The notes under the pieces are model-generated. The model did not search any database. It saw only the letters and a program-made list of their open reading frames with translations, and was not told the DNA's origin. From contig NZ_BCTY01000031.1 of the NCBI RefSeq assembly GCF_001591005.1, positions 1 through 45,122 of the forward strand: DNA of 45,122 bases. The letters run 5' to 3'. Both the position numbers and the translations under genes were made by a program. Numbering within the stretch: position 1 is the first letter of the stretch; each line of letters begins with the position of its first letter. This stretch comes from Sphingomonas sanguinis NBRC 13937. GTDB taxonomy: Bacteria; Pseudomonadota; Alphaproteobacteria; Sphingomonadales; Sphingomonadaceae. Shown here in pieces: positions 23,989-32,513 of the stretch.

Positions 23989-25606
23989 AGATCGCTTCCT
24001 TGAACGGCTGCATGCCGACGCGGCGATAGGTGTCGAGGAAGCGCTCACCGCCCTCGCGGAGTTCGACATAGCGGTCGGTCACGCGCTCGATCGCATCGAC
24101 CACGCCGTCCTCGTCGAAGCCGGGGCCGGTGATCTTGCCGAGCGAGACATCCTCCGCGCCCGATCCGCCGAGCAACAGCTGGTAATTCTCGGTGCCCTTC
24201 TTATCGACGCCCAATATGCCGATATGCCCGGCATGATGATGGCCGCAGGCGTTAATGCAGCCCGAAATCTTCAGCTTCAGCTCGCCCAACTCGCGCTGCC
24301 GCCCGGCGAAACGCTCGCCGATCTTCTGCGCCAGCGGAATGGAGCGGGCATTGGCGAGACTGCAATAATCCAGGCCCGGGCAAGCGATGATGTCGGAGAT
24401 CAGGTCGAGATTCGCCTCGGCCAGCCCCGCCTCGCGAAGCGCGGTCCAGATCGCATACAGGTCGGCCTTACGGACATGCGGCAGGACGATGTTCTGCGCA
24501 TGGGTGACGCGCAGCTCGTCATGGCCGTAGCGCTCGGCCAAATCGGCCATCAGGTCGATCTGGTCGGCCGAGGCGTCACCGGGGATGCCGCCGATCGGCT
24601 TCAGGCTGATCGTGACGATGGCATGGCCCGGCTGCTTGTGCGCCGCCACATTCTGGTCCAGCCAGACCGCGAAATCGGGGTCGGAGCGGTCGACCGTGTC
24701 GGGCGCATCGCTGGCGAAGTCAGGTCCCGCGAACATGGCGGTGATCCGCTCCAGCTCGGCGAGCGGCGGGTCGATGCCGAGGTCGCGAATGGCAGCAAAC
24801 TCTGCCTCCACCTGCTCGCGATACGCGTCCACGCCGATCTCGTGCAGCAGGATCTTGATCCGCGCCTTGTAGATATTATCGCGGCGGCCATAGCGGTTAT
24901 AGACGCGCAGGCACGCTTCCAGATAGCTCATCAGATGGTCGGCGGTGATGAAGTCCTTCACCTCATGCGCGATCATCGGGGTACGGCCCATGCCGCCGCC
25001 GACGAAGATCTTGGCGCCCAGCACGCCGCCCTGCGTCAGTAGCTGGATGCCGATATCGTGCAGCCGCATCGCCGCGCGATCCTCATCCGCCGCGATCACC
25101 GCGATCTTGAACTTGCGCGGCAGGTAGGTGAATTCGGGGTGGAAGGTCGACCATTGCCGCAGCAACTCGGCCCAGGGACGCGGATCGGCGACCTCATCGG
25201 CGGCGGCTCCGGCGAACTGATCCGACGAGATGTTGCGGATGCAATTGCCCGAGGTCTGGATGGCGTGCATCTGCACCGTCGCCAGCTCGGCGAGGATATC
25301 GGGCGCATCGGCCAGCTTGATCCAGTTATACTGGATGTTCTGGCGCGTGGTGAAATGGCCGTAGCCGCGATCATATTTGCGCGCGATATGGCCCAGCATC
25401 CGCATCTGGCGGCTGTCGAGCGTGCCATAGGGCACGGCGACGCGCAGCATATAGGCGTGCAGCTGGAGATAGAGGCCGTTCATCAGCCGCAGCGGCTTGA
25501 ACTGATCCTCGGTCAGCGCGCCCGACAGGCGGCGTTCCACCTGGTCGCGAAATTCCTCGACACGCGCATCGACGATGCTCTGGTCATATTCGTCATAGCG
25601 ATACAT
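23981..25606 (-). CDS. cysI: Assimilatory nitrite/sulfite reductase hemoprotein
   Basis: Siroheme and [4Fe-4S] enzyme that reduces sulfite to sulfide. The 541-residue protein starts MYRYDEYDQSIVDARVEEF, contains the two ferredoxin-like repeats, and shows the cluster ligands Cys409-x5-Cys415 and Cys450-x3-Cys454 (ISGCINACGHHHAGHIG). Nitrite reductase is the alternative, but location with cysH, DUF934 and cobA favours sulfite. No cysJ flavoprotein is nearby, so electrons may come from ferredoxin or another partner. An 11-base gap separates it from DUF2849. Confidence 0.93.
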   Translation of the reverse strand: MYRYDEYDQSIVDARVEEFRDQVERRLSGALTEDQFKPLRLMNGLYLQLHAYMLRVAVPYGTLDSRQMRMLGHIARKYDRGYGHFTTRQNIQYNWIKLADAPDILAELATVQMHAIQTSGNCIRNISSDQFAGAAADEVADPRPWAELLRQWSTFHPEFTYLPRKFKIAVIAADEDRAAMRLHDIGIQLLTQGGVLGAKIFVGGGMGRTPMIAHEVKDFITADHLMSYLEACLRVYNRYGRRDNIYKARIKILLHEIGVDAYREQVEAEFAAIRDLGIDPPLAELERITAMFAGPDFASDAPDTVDRSDPDFAVWLDQNVAAHKQPGHAIVTISLKPIGGIPGDASADQIDLMADLAERYGHDELRVTHAQNIVLPHVRKADLYAIWTALREAGLAEANLDLISDIIACPGLDYCSLANARSIPLAQKIGERFAGRQRELGELKLKISGCINACGHHHAGHIGILGVDKKGTENYQLLLGGSGAEDVSLGKITGPGFDEDGVVDAIERVTDRYVELREGGERFLDTYRRVGMQPFKEAIYG

Positions 25607-25617
25607 GAATGGCTCTC

Positions 25618-25914
25618 TCAGATAACCCAGGCGCCGGCGTCCGCATCGGCGGGCTTCAGCGTCAGGTCGGGGCGCACCGTGGGGCCGAGCGCGCGGATAC
25701 GGTCCTTGATATGGGCGGGGCGGGGGCCTTGTTCGGTCGCCTCGGCATCGATCAGATAGGGGACGTTGACCCGGCGCGCGCCTTCCTCGGCGCGCAGGAT
25801 CGCCTCGCCTTGGCCGCCGACATCGACCGCATCCTCGATATGGCGCGACCAGTCGCGCCCCGTCCACCAGACGACATCGCCGGTGCCCAAGTCATTGCCC
25901 GTCAACAGCTTCAT
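25618..25914 (-). CDS. DUF2849 domain protein of the sulfite reductase operon
   Basis: A small 98-residue cytoplasmic protein, family of unknown function found next to sulfite reductase in alphaproteobacteria. It begins MKLLTGNDLGTGDVVWWTG and contains HIEDAVDVGGQGEAILRAEEG and VNVPYLIDAE. The ATG at 25914 overlaps the cobA stop as ATGA. Its fixed place between the siroheme gene and the siroheme enzyme makes a role in cofactor insertion or electron supply plausible, but this is inference. Confidence 0.9.
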   Translation of the reverse strand: MKLLTGNDLGTGDVVWWTGRDWSRHIEDAVDVGGQGEAILRAEEGARRVNVPYLIDAEATEQGPRPAHIKDRIRALGPTVRPDLTLKPADADAGAWVI

Positions 25915-26702
25915 GCGCTCATTCCTTCCGCCACGCGGGCCCAACGCGCGAGCTTGTCTTCGGCATCCGAGAGAGTCACGACTTCACCGACGACGATGAT
26001 CGCCGGGCTCTGCACCTTCTCGCGCTCGACCATCGGGCCGAGATCGGCGAGCAGCGTGCGAATGGCGCGATGGCCCTCCAGCGTGCCGCGCTCGAGCACG
26101 GCGACGGGCATGTCGGGGGCGACGCCATCGGTCATCAACTTGTCGGCGATGCCGTTCGCGGTCGCCACGCCCATATAGATGACGAGGGTGCGTCCCTGGC
26201 CCGCCAGTCCCGACCAGTCCTGATCGGTCAGCCCCTTGCATTGGCCCGCGACGAAGGACACGGCCGAGCTATGGTCGCGGTGGGTCAGCGGCAGCATCGC
26301 CTCCGCCGCGCAGCCGAGCGCGGCCGAGACACCGGGGATCACCTCGACCGGAAGCCCGGCGGCGCGCACCGCCTCCACCTCTTCGCCACCGCGCCCGAAG
26401 ATGAACGGGTCGCCGCCCTTCAGCCGCACGACGATCGCGCCGGTCTTCACATGCGCGACGATCAGCGCGTTGATCGCGTCCTGCGACAAGGTGTGCCGCG
26501 CGCGCCGCTTGGCGACCGAGATGCGCTGCGCCTGCGGAGGGGCGAGGTCGAGGACGCGCGGATCGATCAGCCCGTCATGCACGACGACGTCGGCGGTCTT
26601 CAGCGCCTCGACCGCGCGCACGGTCAACAGGCCCGGATCGCCGGGCCCGGCACCGACAAGGATCACGCGCCCCCGCGCGGTGGGATCGAGAAGACTAGCC
26701 AT
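25911..26702 (-). CDS. cobA: Uroporphyrinogen-III C-methyltransferase
   Basis: Adds two methyl groups from SAM to uroporphyrinogen III, giving precorrin-2 for siroheme or cobalamin. The 263-residue protein is the single-domain SUMT type, without the CysG dehydrogenase/chelatase part. Motifs are the N-terminal VGAGPGDPGLLTVRA (16-30), VRLKGGDPFIFGRGGEE (92-108) and VIPGVSAALG. It leads the sulfur operon, fitting siroheme supply for CysI. The spacer 26703-26984 should hold the operon promoter on the minus strand; I could not name a specific site. Confidence 0.95.
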   Translation of the reverse strand: MASLLDPTARGRVILVGAGPGDPGLLTVRAVEALKTADVVVHDGLIDPRVLDLAPPQAQRISVAKRRARHTLSQDAINALIVAHVKTGAIVVRLKGGDPFIFGRGGEEVEAVRAAGLPVEVIPGVSAALGCAAEAMLPLTHRDHSSAVSFVAGQCKGLTDQDWSGLAGQGRTLVIYMGVATANGIADKLMTDGVAPDMPVAVLERGTLEGHRAIRTLLADLGPMVEREKVQSPAIIVVGEVVTLSDAEDKLARWARVAEGMSA

Positions 26703-26984
26703 GCTGCAACAGATGCCCCTCCGCCCGCGCCGCCACAACCGAGCGATGCTTTGGGTGGGGGTAGATCAGCTTTCGGGGCGCATGCAGACGAGTTTGCCGA
26801 GAGGCATATCAAATAGTTGAGCCTCCTCGTTGTCGATCCCCGGCCCCGTGAACGGCGCGGAGGATGTCGTATGGCGCACCCAGTTTCGCGCGCGAGCAGC
26901 TCCGCAACGGCGTCCGCGCGCTGGCGAGTCCTGTGCGGCGTCGCCGCTTGGGCAATCGTCGATCAGCACTCACATGGCGGGCGG

Positions 26985-28400
26985 TCAGGCCGCCGCACCG
27001 GGGTCGGCCAGCGCCTCACCCATCGCCCGGACTCGCGCGATCTTGTCGTGCAGCATCCCCCAGTCGTCCGCATCCGCGATCGGTGCCCAGATCGCTTCCA
27101 CCTCATCGATCAGCATCGATTCCGGCTCGCCCTGCCAATAGGCGTGATCGCGGGCGCGGCGGGGGGCATAGGGCTCGATCAAGTCGCGCAGGCTGTTCCA
27201 CGTCTCGTCATAGGAGTCCGGCACTTGTCCGCCGAACAGGTCGAAATAGACGCGGTGAAGCGGCGCATCGCTGGTGCGCAGCGCCTGCTCGAAGATCTGG
27301 ACGAGCGCGCGGTCCTCGGTCCCCCCGCGCGGGGCCACGCCCAGCCGCCACAGGATCGCGGTCACGATCTCGGCCTGATAGGCGGTCGCGAACCGATCCA
27401 GCGCGGCGATCAGCGGTTCGCTCTCCGCGATCAACCGCAGGCTGGAGGCGAGCTGCATCACGTCCCACTGGATCGCCTCGGGCTGGCGGCCAAAGGCGTA
27501 GAGGCCCATCTGGTCGAAATAGGCGGCGGTGAAGCCCGCGTCCCAGCTCGGCGCGAACCGCCACGGGCCATAGTCGAAGCTCTCGCCGGTCACGTTGATA
27601 TTGTCGGAATTGAGCACGCCGTGGACGAACCCGGCGGCCATATAGCGTGCGGCGAGCCTGGCGGTGCGCTCCGCCACCAGGGTCAGCAGCCGGACGGGAT
27701 CGTCCGATACCTCGCCATAGAAGTGGCGCAGGACATAGGCGACCAGCCGCCGCATCCCTTCCTCGTCACGCTCAAAGGCGAGCCGCTGGAAACTGCCGAT
27801 GCGGACATGGCCATGGCTCATCCGCACCATGACGGCCGAGCGGGTGGGGGAGGGCTCGTCGCCCCGGTGCAGCGCCTCGCCCGTCTCGATCAGCGAGAGC
27901 GTGCGCGAGGTGGGGACGTTCAGCGCCTCCAGCATCTCGGTCGCCAGGATTTCGCGGACCCCGCCCTTCAGCGTCAGGCGGCCGTCACCGGAGCGGCTGT
28001 ACGGCGTCTGCCCCGATCCCTTGGTGCCGAGTTCCAGCAACCGGCTGTCACGCGCCACCATTTGCGCGAAGGTGAAGCCGCGCCCGTCGCCGAGATCGCT
28101 GTTGTAATGGCGAAACTGATGCCCGTGATAGCGCAGCGCCATCGGCCCGGGCAGCGTGTCGGGCAGAGGGGCGAACCGGCCGAAATGCTGCGCCCATTCG
28201 TCATCGGTCAGCGTCTCCACGCCGATTTCGGCGCCGGCGCGGTCGTTGCGATAGCGGATGATGGTCTGCGGAAAATCCGCCGCCTCCACCGGATCGGCGA
28301 GAAAATCGGCCACCTCGGTCAGGGCGGTGGACGGGCGATAGGCTTGCGGGGATACGGGCATAAAGCGATATGGAGGCGGCACCGGAGGACCTTCAAGCAT
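26985..28400 (-). CDS. selO: Protein adenylyltransferase SelO (YdiU/UPF0061)
   Basis: Pseudokinase-fold enzyme that transfers AMP from ATP to proteins in redox stress. The 471-residue protein has the family core: YHGHQF (91-96), LGDGR (103-107), ELGTKGSGQTPYSRSGDGR (123-141) and the later GVLNSDNINVTGES loop. The C-terminal Cys motif seen in some homologues is absent. With ATG 28400 its start overlaps the divergent hydrolase start by two bases; an in-frame ATG at 28361 would leave a 37-base gap and may be real. Confidence 0.93.
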   Translation of the reverse strand: MLEGPPVPPPYRFMPVSPQAYRPSTALTEVADFLADPVEAADFPQTIIRYRNDRAGAEIGVETLTDDEWAQHFGRFAPLPDTLPGPMALRYHGHQFRHYNSDLGDGRGFTFAQMVARDSRLLELGTKGSGQTPYSRSGDGRLTLKGGVREILATEMLEALNVPTSRTLSLIETGEALHRGDEPSPTRSAVMVRMSHGHVRIGSFQRLAFERDEEGMRRLVAYVLRHFYGEVSDDPVRLLTLVAERTARLAARYMAAGFVHGVLNSDNINVTGESFDYGPWRFAPSWDAGFTAAYFDQMGLYAFGRQPEAIQWDVMQLASSLRLIAESEPLIAALDRFATAYQAEIVTAILWRLGVAPRGGTEDRALVQIFEQALRTSDAPLHRVYFDLFGGQVPDSYDETWNSLRDLIEPYAPRRARDHAYWQGEPESMLIDEVEAIWAPIADADDWGMLHDKIARVRAMGEALADPGAAA

Positions 28401-29259
28401 GATCCCTCATGAGAATCGATATTGGTGGTCGAAAGACGGCCTGCGGCTCCATGCGCGCGACTATGAGGGGGACGACGCGCTGCCCCCGGTCATCTGCCTG
28501 CCGGGCCTGACCCGCAACGCGCGCGACTTCGAGGGGCTGGCCGAGGCTCTCGCGGGCCGCGCGCGGGTGATCGCGGTCAGTTTCCGCGGGCGGGGCGAAA
28601 GCGCCTATGCCAAGGACCCGATGAGCTATGTGCCGCTCACCTATGTCCAAGATGTCGAGGCGATGCTGGACGAACTGGGCATTACCCGCTTCGTCGCGGT
28701 CGGCACCTCGCTGGGCGGGATCGTGACGATGATCCTGGCGGCCACCGCCCGCGGGCGGCTGGCGGGGGCGGTGCTGAACGATATCGGGCCGGAGATCGAG
28801 GCGGCGGGCCTGGCGCGCATTCGCGGCTATGTCGGCAAGGGACAGAGCTTTCCGACCTGGCTGCACGCCGCGCGCTGCGTCCAGGAGAATAACGAGGACG
28901 TCTATCCCACCTGGGGCGTCGAAGACTGGCTGGCAATGGCCAAGCGCACGCACCGGCTGACGAGCGCGGGACGGATCGTGCTCGATTATGACCTGAAGAT
29001 CGCCGAGCCGTTCCGGGTGCCCAACACCGAAGGCGGGCCCGATATGTGGGCGGCGCTGGACGCGCTGAACGGCGTGCCGACCCTGGTGGTGCGCGGCGAG
29101 CGGTCGGACATCCTGAGCGCGAACGTCGCGGAGCGGATGGTCGAGCGACTGTCGCCGTCCGAACTGGTGACGGTGCCGGGTGTCGGCCACACGCCGCTGC
29201 TGACCGAGCCCGAGGCGCTGGCCGGGATCGGTCGCTTGCTCGACAAGGTGGCAGCGTAG
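28399..29259 (+). CDS. Alpha/beta hydrolase
   Basis: A 286-residue cytoplasmic hydrolase. The nucleophile elbow is GTSLGG with Ser104, preceded by the oxyanion-hole segment CLPGLTRN (33-40). The catalytic His264 is in PGVGHTPLL, and the acid probably lies in GERSDILS. GGAGG lies 10 bases before the ATG at 28399. Natural substrate unknown: it could be an esterase or a lactonase-like enzyme. It is divergent from selO with overlapping start codons, so the two may be co-regulated. Confidence 0.9.
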   Translation: MIPHENRYWWSKDGLRLHARDYEGDDALPPVICLPGLTRNARDFEGLAEALAGRARVIAVSFRGRGESAYAKDPMSYVPLTYVQDVEAMLDELGITRFVAVGTSLGGIVTMILAATARGRLAGAVLNDIGPEIEAAGLARIRGYVGKGQSFPTWLHAARCVQENNEDVYPTWGVEDWLAMAKRTHRLTSAGRIVLDYDLKIAEPFRVPNTEGGPDMWAALDALNGVPTLVVRGERSDILSANVAERMVERLSPSELVTVPGVGHTPLLTEPEALAGIGRLLDKVAA

Positions 29260-29271
29260 GCCGATTCTCTT

Positions 29272-29404
29272 CCTCCCCTGCAAGGGGAGGTGTCGCGCGA
29301 AGCGTGACGGAGGGGTGTCCCCGATGGTGATTTCGGTCCGACCTCGCAAACCGTGACACCCCTCCGTCAGGCCTTCGGCCTGCCACCTCCCCTTACAGGG
29401 GAGG
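29272..29404. repeat. 133-bp imperfect palindrome, repeat family B
   Basis: This fills the gap between the hydrolase and glycosyltransferase genes. Small hairpins CCTCCCCT-n3-AGGGGAGG stand at each end (29272-29290 and 29386-29404). Inside, the arms contain perfect inverted copies of GACGGAGGGGTGTC (about 29306 and 29354). There is no coding content. It is of the type of extragenic palindromic element seen throughout GC-rich genomes; it may also act as a terminator or mRNA-stabilising structure. Confidence 0.75.
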
Positions 29405-29456
29405 AAATTGGTGCGGGCGGTTTTCAACGCCGCCGCCCCCCGCTAATCCCGCAGGC

Positions 29457-30593
29457 ATGGCCCGTCCGCTGAACATCCTGCATCTCCACTCCTCCTTCTC
29501 GCTGGGCGGCAAGGAGGCGCGTGCGGTCGCGCTCATGAACGCCTTTGGCGATGCGGCGAAGCACACTATCGTTTCGGCCATGCCCGACGAGCTGGGCGCG
29601 CGCGATTCCATCGCCAAGGGCATACGCTATGAGATTGCGCAGGAGGCGCCGCCCTTGACCGGCAAGCCCTCGGTCAAGCGGTATGAGGCGATCGCCGCCT
29701 ATATGCGCCGTTTCGACCTGGTGCTGACCTATAATTGGGGCGCGATCGACGGGGTGATGGCGCGGCGCGTCTATCCCAAGGGCGCGCCGCCGCTGGTCCA
29801 TCACGAAGACGGGTTCAACGCCGACGAGGCGCGCGGCCTGAAGATCGAGCGCAACATCTATCGCCGCATCGCCCTGTCGGCGGCGGATGCGCTGGCGGTG
29901 CCGAGCCATATCCTGGAGGGCATTGCGCGTCAGACCTGGAAGCAACCGGACGAGCGGGTCCACCGCATCCCCAACGGCATCGCCACCGAGCTTTATACCC
30001 GCGATCCCGACCCCAAGGGCATTCCCGGCTTCGTCCGCCAGCCCAAGGAGACCGTTATCGGCGTGCTGGCGGGCCTGCGTCCGGTCAAGAACCTGCCGAT
30101 GCTGGTCCGCGCGATGGGCGGCATCCCCAACCGCTTCCGCCTGGTCATCGTCGGCGAGGGGCCCGAGCGCGCGAATATCCAGCAGGCCGCCGCCGCGATG
30201 GGCATCGCCGACCGGCTGGTCATGCCGGGCTTCCTCGAACGCCCGTACAATTACATCCGGCATTTCGACATCGTCGCGCTGTCGTCCCTGTCGGAACAGG
30301 CGCCGATCTCGGTGCTGGAAGGGATGGCGGCGGGCCTGCCCATCGCCTCGCTGCCGGTCGGCGATGTGCCGCTGATGGTGTCGGAGCCCAATCGCCAGTT
30401 CATCGCCGACGCCCCCAACGAGGTGCGTCTGCGCGACGTGATCCAGGCGCTGATCTCGCATCCCGAGCTTCGTGCCGAAGCGGGCGCGGCCAACCAGGCG
30501 CGGGTGCGAGCCGAGTTCGACCAGGCGCAGATGATCGCGCGCTACAAGGCGCTGTACGAGCAGGTCCTGGGGCGGCCCGGCGCGCTGGGCTGA
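29457..30593 (+). CDS. Glycosyltransferase, GT4-like
   Basis: A 378-residue GT-B fold enzyme of the GT4 type, which transfers sugar from a nucleotide sugar to a lipid or glycan. The start MARPLNILHLHSSFSLGGKEARAV is the usual N-terminal Gly-rich loop. The C-terminal domain has VIGVLAGLRPVKNLP, VIVGEGPERANIQ and the EX7E-like SEQAPISVLEGMAAGLP. There is no signal or membrane segment. No neighbouring polysaccharide genes exist, so acceptor and product are unknown. The start at 29457 lies directly after repeat family B. Confidence 0.9.
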   Translation: MARPLNILHLHSSFSLGGKEARAVALMNAFGDAAKHTIVSAMPDELGARDSIAKGIRYEIAQEAPPLTGKPSVKRYEAIAAYMRRFDLVLTYNWGAIDGVMARRVYPKGAPPLVHHEDGFNADEARGLKIERNIYRRIALSAADALAVPSHILEGIARQTWKQPDERVHRIPNGIATELYTRDPDPKGIPGFVRQPKETVIGVLAGLRPVKNLPMLVRAMGGIPNRFRLVIVGEGPERANIQQAAAAMGIADRLVMPGFLERPYNYIRHFDIVALSSLSEQAPISVLEGMAAGLPIASLPVGDVPLMVSEPNRQFIADAPNEVRLRDVIQALISHPELRAEAGAANQARVRAEFDQAQMIARYKALYEQVLGRPGALG

Positions 30594-30682
30594 TCGTCCA
30601 CACCGGGGCGTGCCTTTAATTCTCCTCGCTAAGCGATCCTAACACGCTATATGAGACCCTTTCGGACCAGTAAGGTGAAGAC

Positions 30683-32086
30683 GTGTTCAAAGGCCTAAGC
30701 CCCATCCTGTACAACGGCCGCGAGGTTTGGCCGCTGATCGAAGGCGGGAAGGGCGTTGCTGCGACCAATCACGCTTCTGCCGGTGCCTGGGCGGCGGCGG
30801 GCGGCGTCGGCACCGTGTCGGCGGTGAACGCGGACAGCTACGACGCCGAGGGCAAGATCATTCCCCAGATCTACCGCGCGCTGACCCGGCGCGAGCGGCA
30901 CGAAGAACTGATCGAATACGCCATCGAGGGCGCGGTCCAGCAGGTGAAACGCGCCTGGGACATTGCCGGTGGCAAGGGCGCGATCAACATCAATGTGCTG
31001 TGGGAAATGGGCGGCGCGCAGCGGGTGCTGGAAGGCGTGCTGGCACGCACCAAGGGGCTGGTCGCGGGCGTCACCTGTGGCGCTGGCATGCCCTATAAGC
31101 TGTCCGAGATCGCGGCGCATCACCAGGTCAGCTATCTGCCGATCGTCTCCTCGGGCCGCGCCTTTCGCGCGCTGTGGAAGCGCGCCTATTCCAAGGCGGC
31201 GGAATGGCTGTCGGCGGTGGTGTATGAGGACCCCTGGCTCGCTGGTGGCCATAACGGCCTGTCCAACGCCGAAGACCCCTTGCAGCCCCAGGACCCGTAT
31301 CCGCGCGTGAAGGCGCTGCGCGACACGATGCGCGAGGGCGGGATTTCCGACGACGTGCCGATCGTGATGGCGGGCGGCGTCTGGTACTTGCGCGACTGGA
31401 ACGACTGGATCGACAATCCCGAGCTGGGCAAGATCGCGTTCCAGTTCGGCACCCGTCCGCTGCTGACCCAGGAAAGCCCGATCCCCGAGGATTGGAAGCA
31501 GCGGCTGATGACGATCGAGCAGGGCGATGTCCTGCTCCACCGCTTCTCGCCGACCGGTTTCTATTCCAGTGCGGTGCGCAATCCCTTCCTGCGCAATCTG
31601 GAGGCGCGTTCGGAGCGCCAGATCGCCTTCTCGACCCAGGAAGCGGGCGACCATGTCTTCCAGCTCGACGTGGGCGTGAAGGGCAAGAACTTCTGGGTGA
31701 CCAAGGGCGACCTGCTGCGCGCGCGCGAATGGTTCGGCGCGGGCTTCACCATGGCGCTGAAGACGCCCGACAACACGCTGGTCTTCGTGACGCCGGAAGA
31801 GGCCAAGGAAATCCGCAAGGACCAGGCCGACTGCATGGGCTGCCTGTCGCAGTGCCTGTTCTCGAGCTGGGCCGATAGCGAAACCAACTCCACCGGCCGT
31901 CTCGCCGACCCGCGCAGCTTCTGCATCCAGAAGACGCTGCAAGAGATCGCACATGGCGGCGATGTCGAGCAGAACCTGATGTTCGCGGGCCACGCCGCTT
32001 ACAATTTCAAGCGCGATCCCTTTTACTCGAACGGGTTCGTGCCGACGGTCAAGCAACTGGTCGACCGTATCCTGACCGGCGACTGA
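30683..32086 (+). CDS. Nitronate monooxygenase-like flavoprotein with C-terminal Cys cluster
   Basis: FMN-dependent TIM-barrel protein of the nitronate monooxygenase (2-nitropropane dioxygenase) family; the substrate is not certain. At 467 residues it is longer than the usual 310-360. The barrel contains the LAGGHNG motif carrying the likely catalytic His, IVMAGGVWY and the FGTRPL phosphate-binding region. The extra C-terminal part has CMGCLSQC (Cys384, 387, 391) and Cys414, a possible metal or Fe-S site. The start is GTG at 30683 with AAGGTG upstream. A strong terminator follows. Confidence 0.88.
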   Translation: MFKGLSPILYNGREVWPLIEGGKGVAATNHASAGAWAAAGGVGTVSAVNADSYDAEGKIIPQIYRALTRRERHEELIEYAIEGAVQQVKRAWDIAGGKGAININVLWEMGGAQRVLEGVLARTKGLVAGVTCGAGMPYKLSEIAAHHQVSYLPIVSSGRAFRALWKRAYSKAAEWLSAVVYEDPWLAGGHNGLSNAEDPLQPQDPYPRVKALRDTMREGGISDDVPIVMAGGVWYLRDWNDWIDNPELGKIAFQFGTRPLLTQESPIPEDWKQRLMTIEQGDVLLHRFSPTGFYSSAVRNPFLRNLEARSERQIAFSTQEAGDHVFQLDVGVKGKNFWVTKGDLLRAREWFGAGFTMALKTPDNTLVFVTPEEAKEIRKDQADCMGCLSQCLFSSWADSETNSTGRLADPRSFCIQKTLQEIAHGGDVEQNLMFAGHAAYNFKRDPFYSNGFVPTVKQLVDRILTGD

Positions 32087-32108
32087 TCGCGGCGATCAGA
32101 CATTAATG

Positions 32109-32144
32109 AGGGGGGCTTTCCTGAACCGGAAAGCCCCCCTTTTT
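32109..32144 (+). terminator. Rho-independent terminator after the flavoprotein gene
   Basis: A perfect 12-bp stem, GGGGGGCTTTCC (32110-32121) with GGAAAGCCCCCC (32128-32139), plus an outer A-T pair, closes the loop TGAACC. T-run at 32140-32144. It starts 23 bases after the stop and 4 bases short of the 3' end of the convergent lipoprotein gene. Confidence 0.93.
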
Positions 32145-32147
32145 GCA

Positions 32148-32339
32148 TCAGTCGGCGACGGTGCCGACGACCGCCCCGGCGGTGCCGCCGACCGCTGCGC
32201 CCTTCTGTACGCTACCCCCAGTCGCGGCGGCGACACCCGCGCCACCAGCGCCACCGATCGCGGCGCCCTTCAATGTCGAACAGGCCGACATCGACAGCGC
32301 GGTTGCGGTGAGGGTGAAGGCAATGGCCAGCTTTTTTAT
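32148..32339 (-). CDS. Small glycine-zipper lipoprotein with apparent AUA start
   Basis: A 63-residue outer-membrane-type lipoprotein: a signal peptide (n-region KKLAIAFTL) ends in a lipobox-like SMSAC with Cys20, followed by a Gly/Ala zipper (GAAIGGAGGAGVAAATGG, then GAAVGGTAGAVVG). Reading MKKLAIAF requires the start codon ATA at 32339, where a normal start would be ATG. ACAGGAG lies 8 bases upstream, the ideal distance, so the codon is well placed. No ATG, GTG or TTG lies nearby in frame; the next ATG upstream, 32408, adds 23 residues ahead of the signal peptide. The ribosome-binding site also sits inside a 7-bp hairpin (32348-32368). Confidence 0.62.
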   Translation of the reverse strand: MKKLAIAFTLTATALSMSACSTLKGAAIGGAGGAGVAAATGGSVQKGAAVGGTAGAVVGTVAD

Positions 32340-32347
32340 AAGGGTAG

Positions 32348-32368
32348 CTCCTGTTGGGATGACAGGAG
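32348..32368 (-). promoter_or_regulatory. Hairpin covering the ribosome-binding site of the lipoprotein gene
   Basis: On the minus strand CTCCTGT (32368-32362) and ACAGGAG (32354-32348) form a perfect 7-bp stem with a 7-base loop. The 3' arm is the Shine-Dalgarno sequence of the gene starting at 32339. If transcribed, the hairpin would hide the ribosome-binding site, as in RNA thermometers or attenuators. Function is inferred. Confidence 0.55.
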
Positions 32369-32513
32369 GGGAATGCCGCCCGCCCTCTGCGGTTCCGCGT
32401 TGCAACATTTTGAAACGGATCGAGAAACGCCGTGACAGGGCAAAAGGACGCTGGGCTGGAAGTGCGGGCTGCCTTTGACGATCCGGGTTGAAGCGATACG
32501 ATAATCGCGATAC

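Noticed and set aside
26766..26969. Possible 67-residue minus-strand gene between cobA and selO
   Set aside because: It needs a GTG start without a ribosome-binding site, has codon use unlike its neighbours and shows no recognisable motif. It more likely lies in the cobA promoter region.
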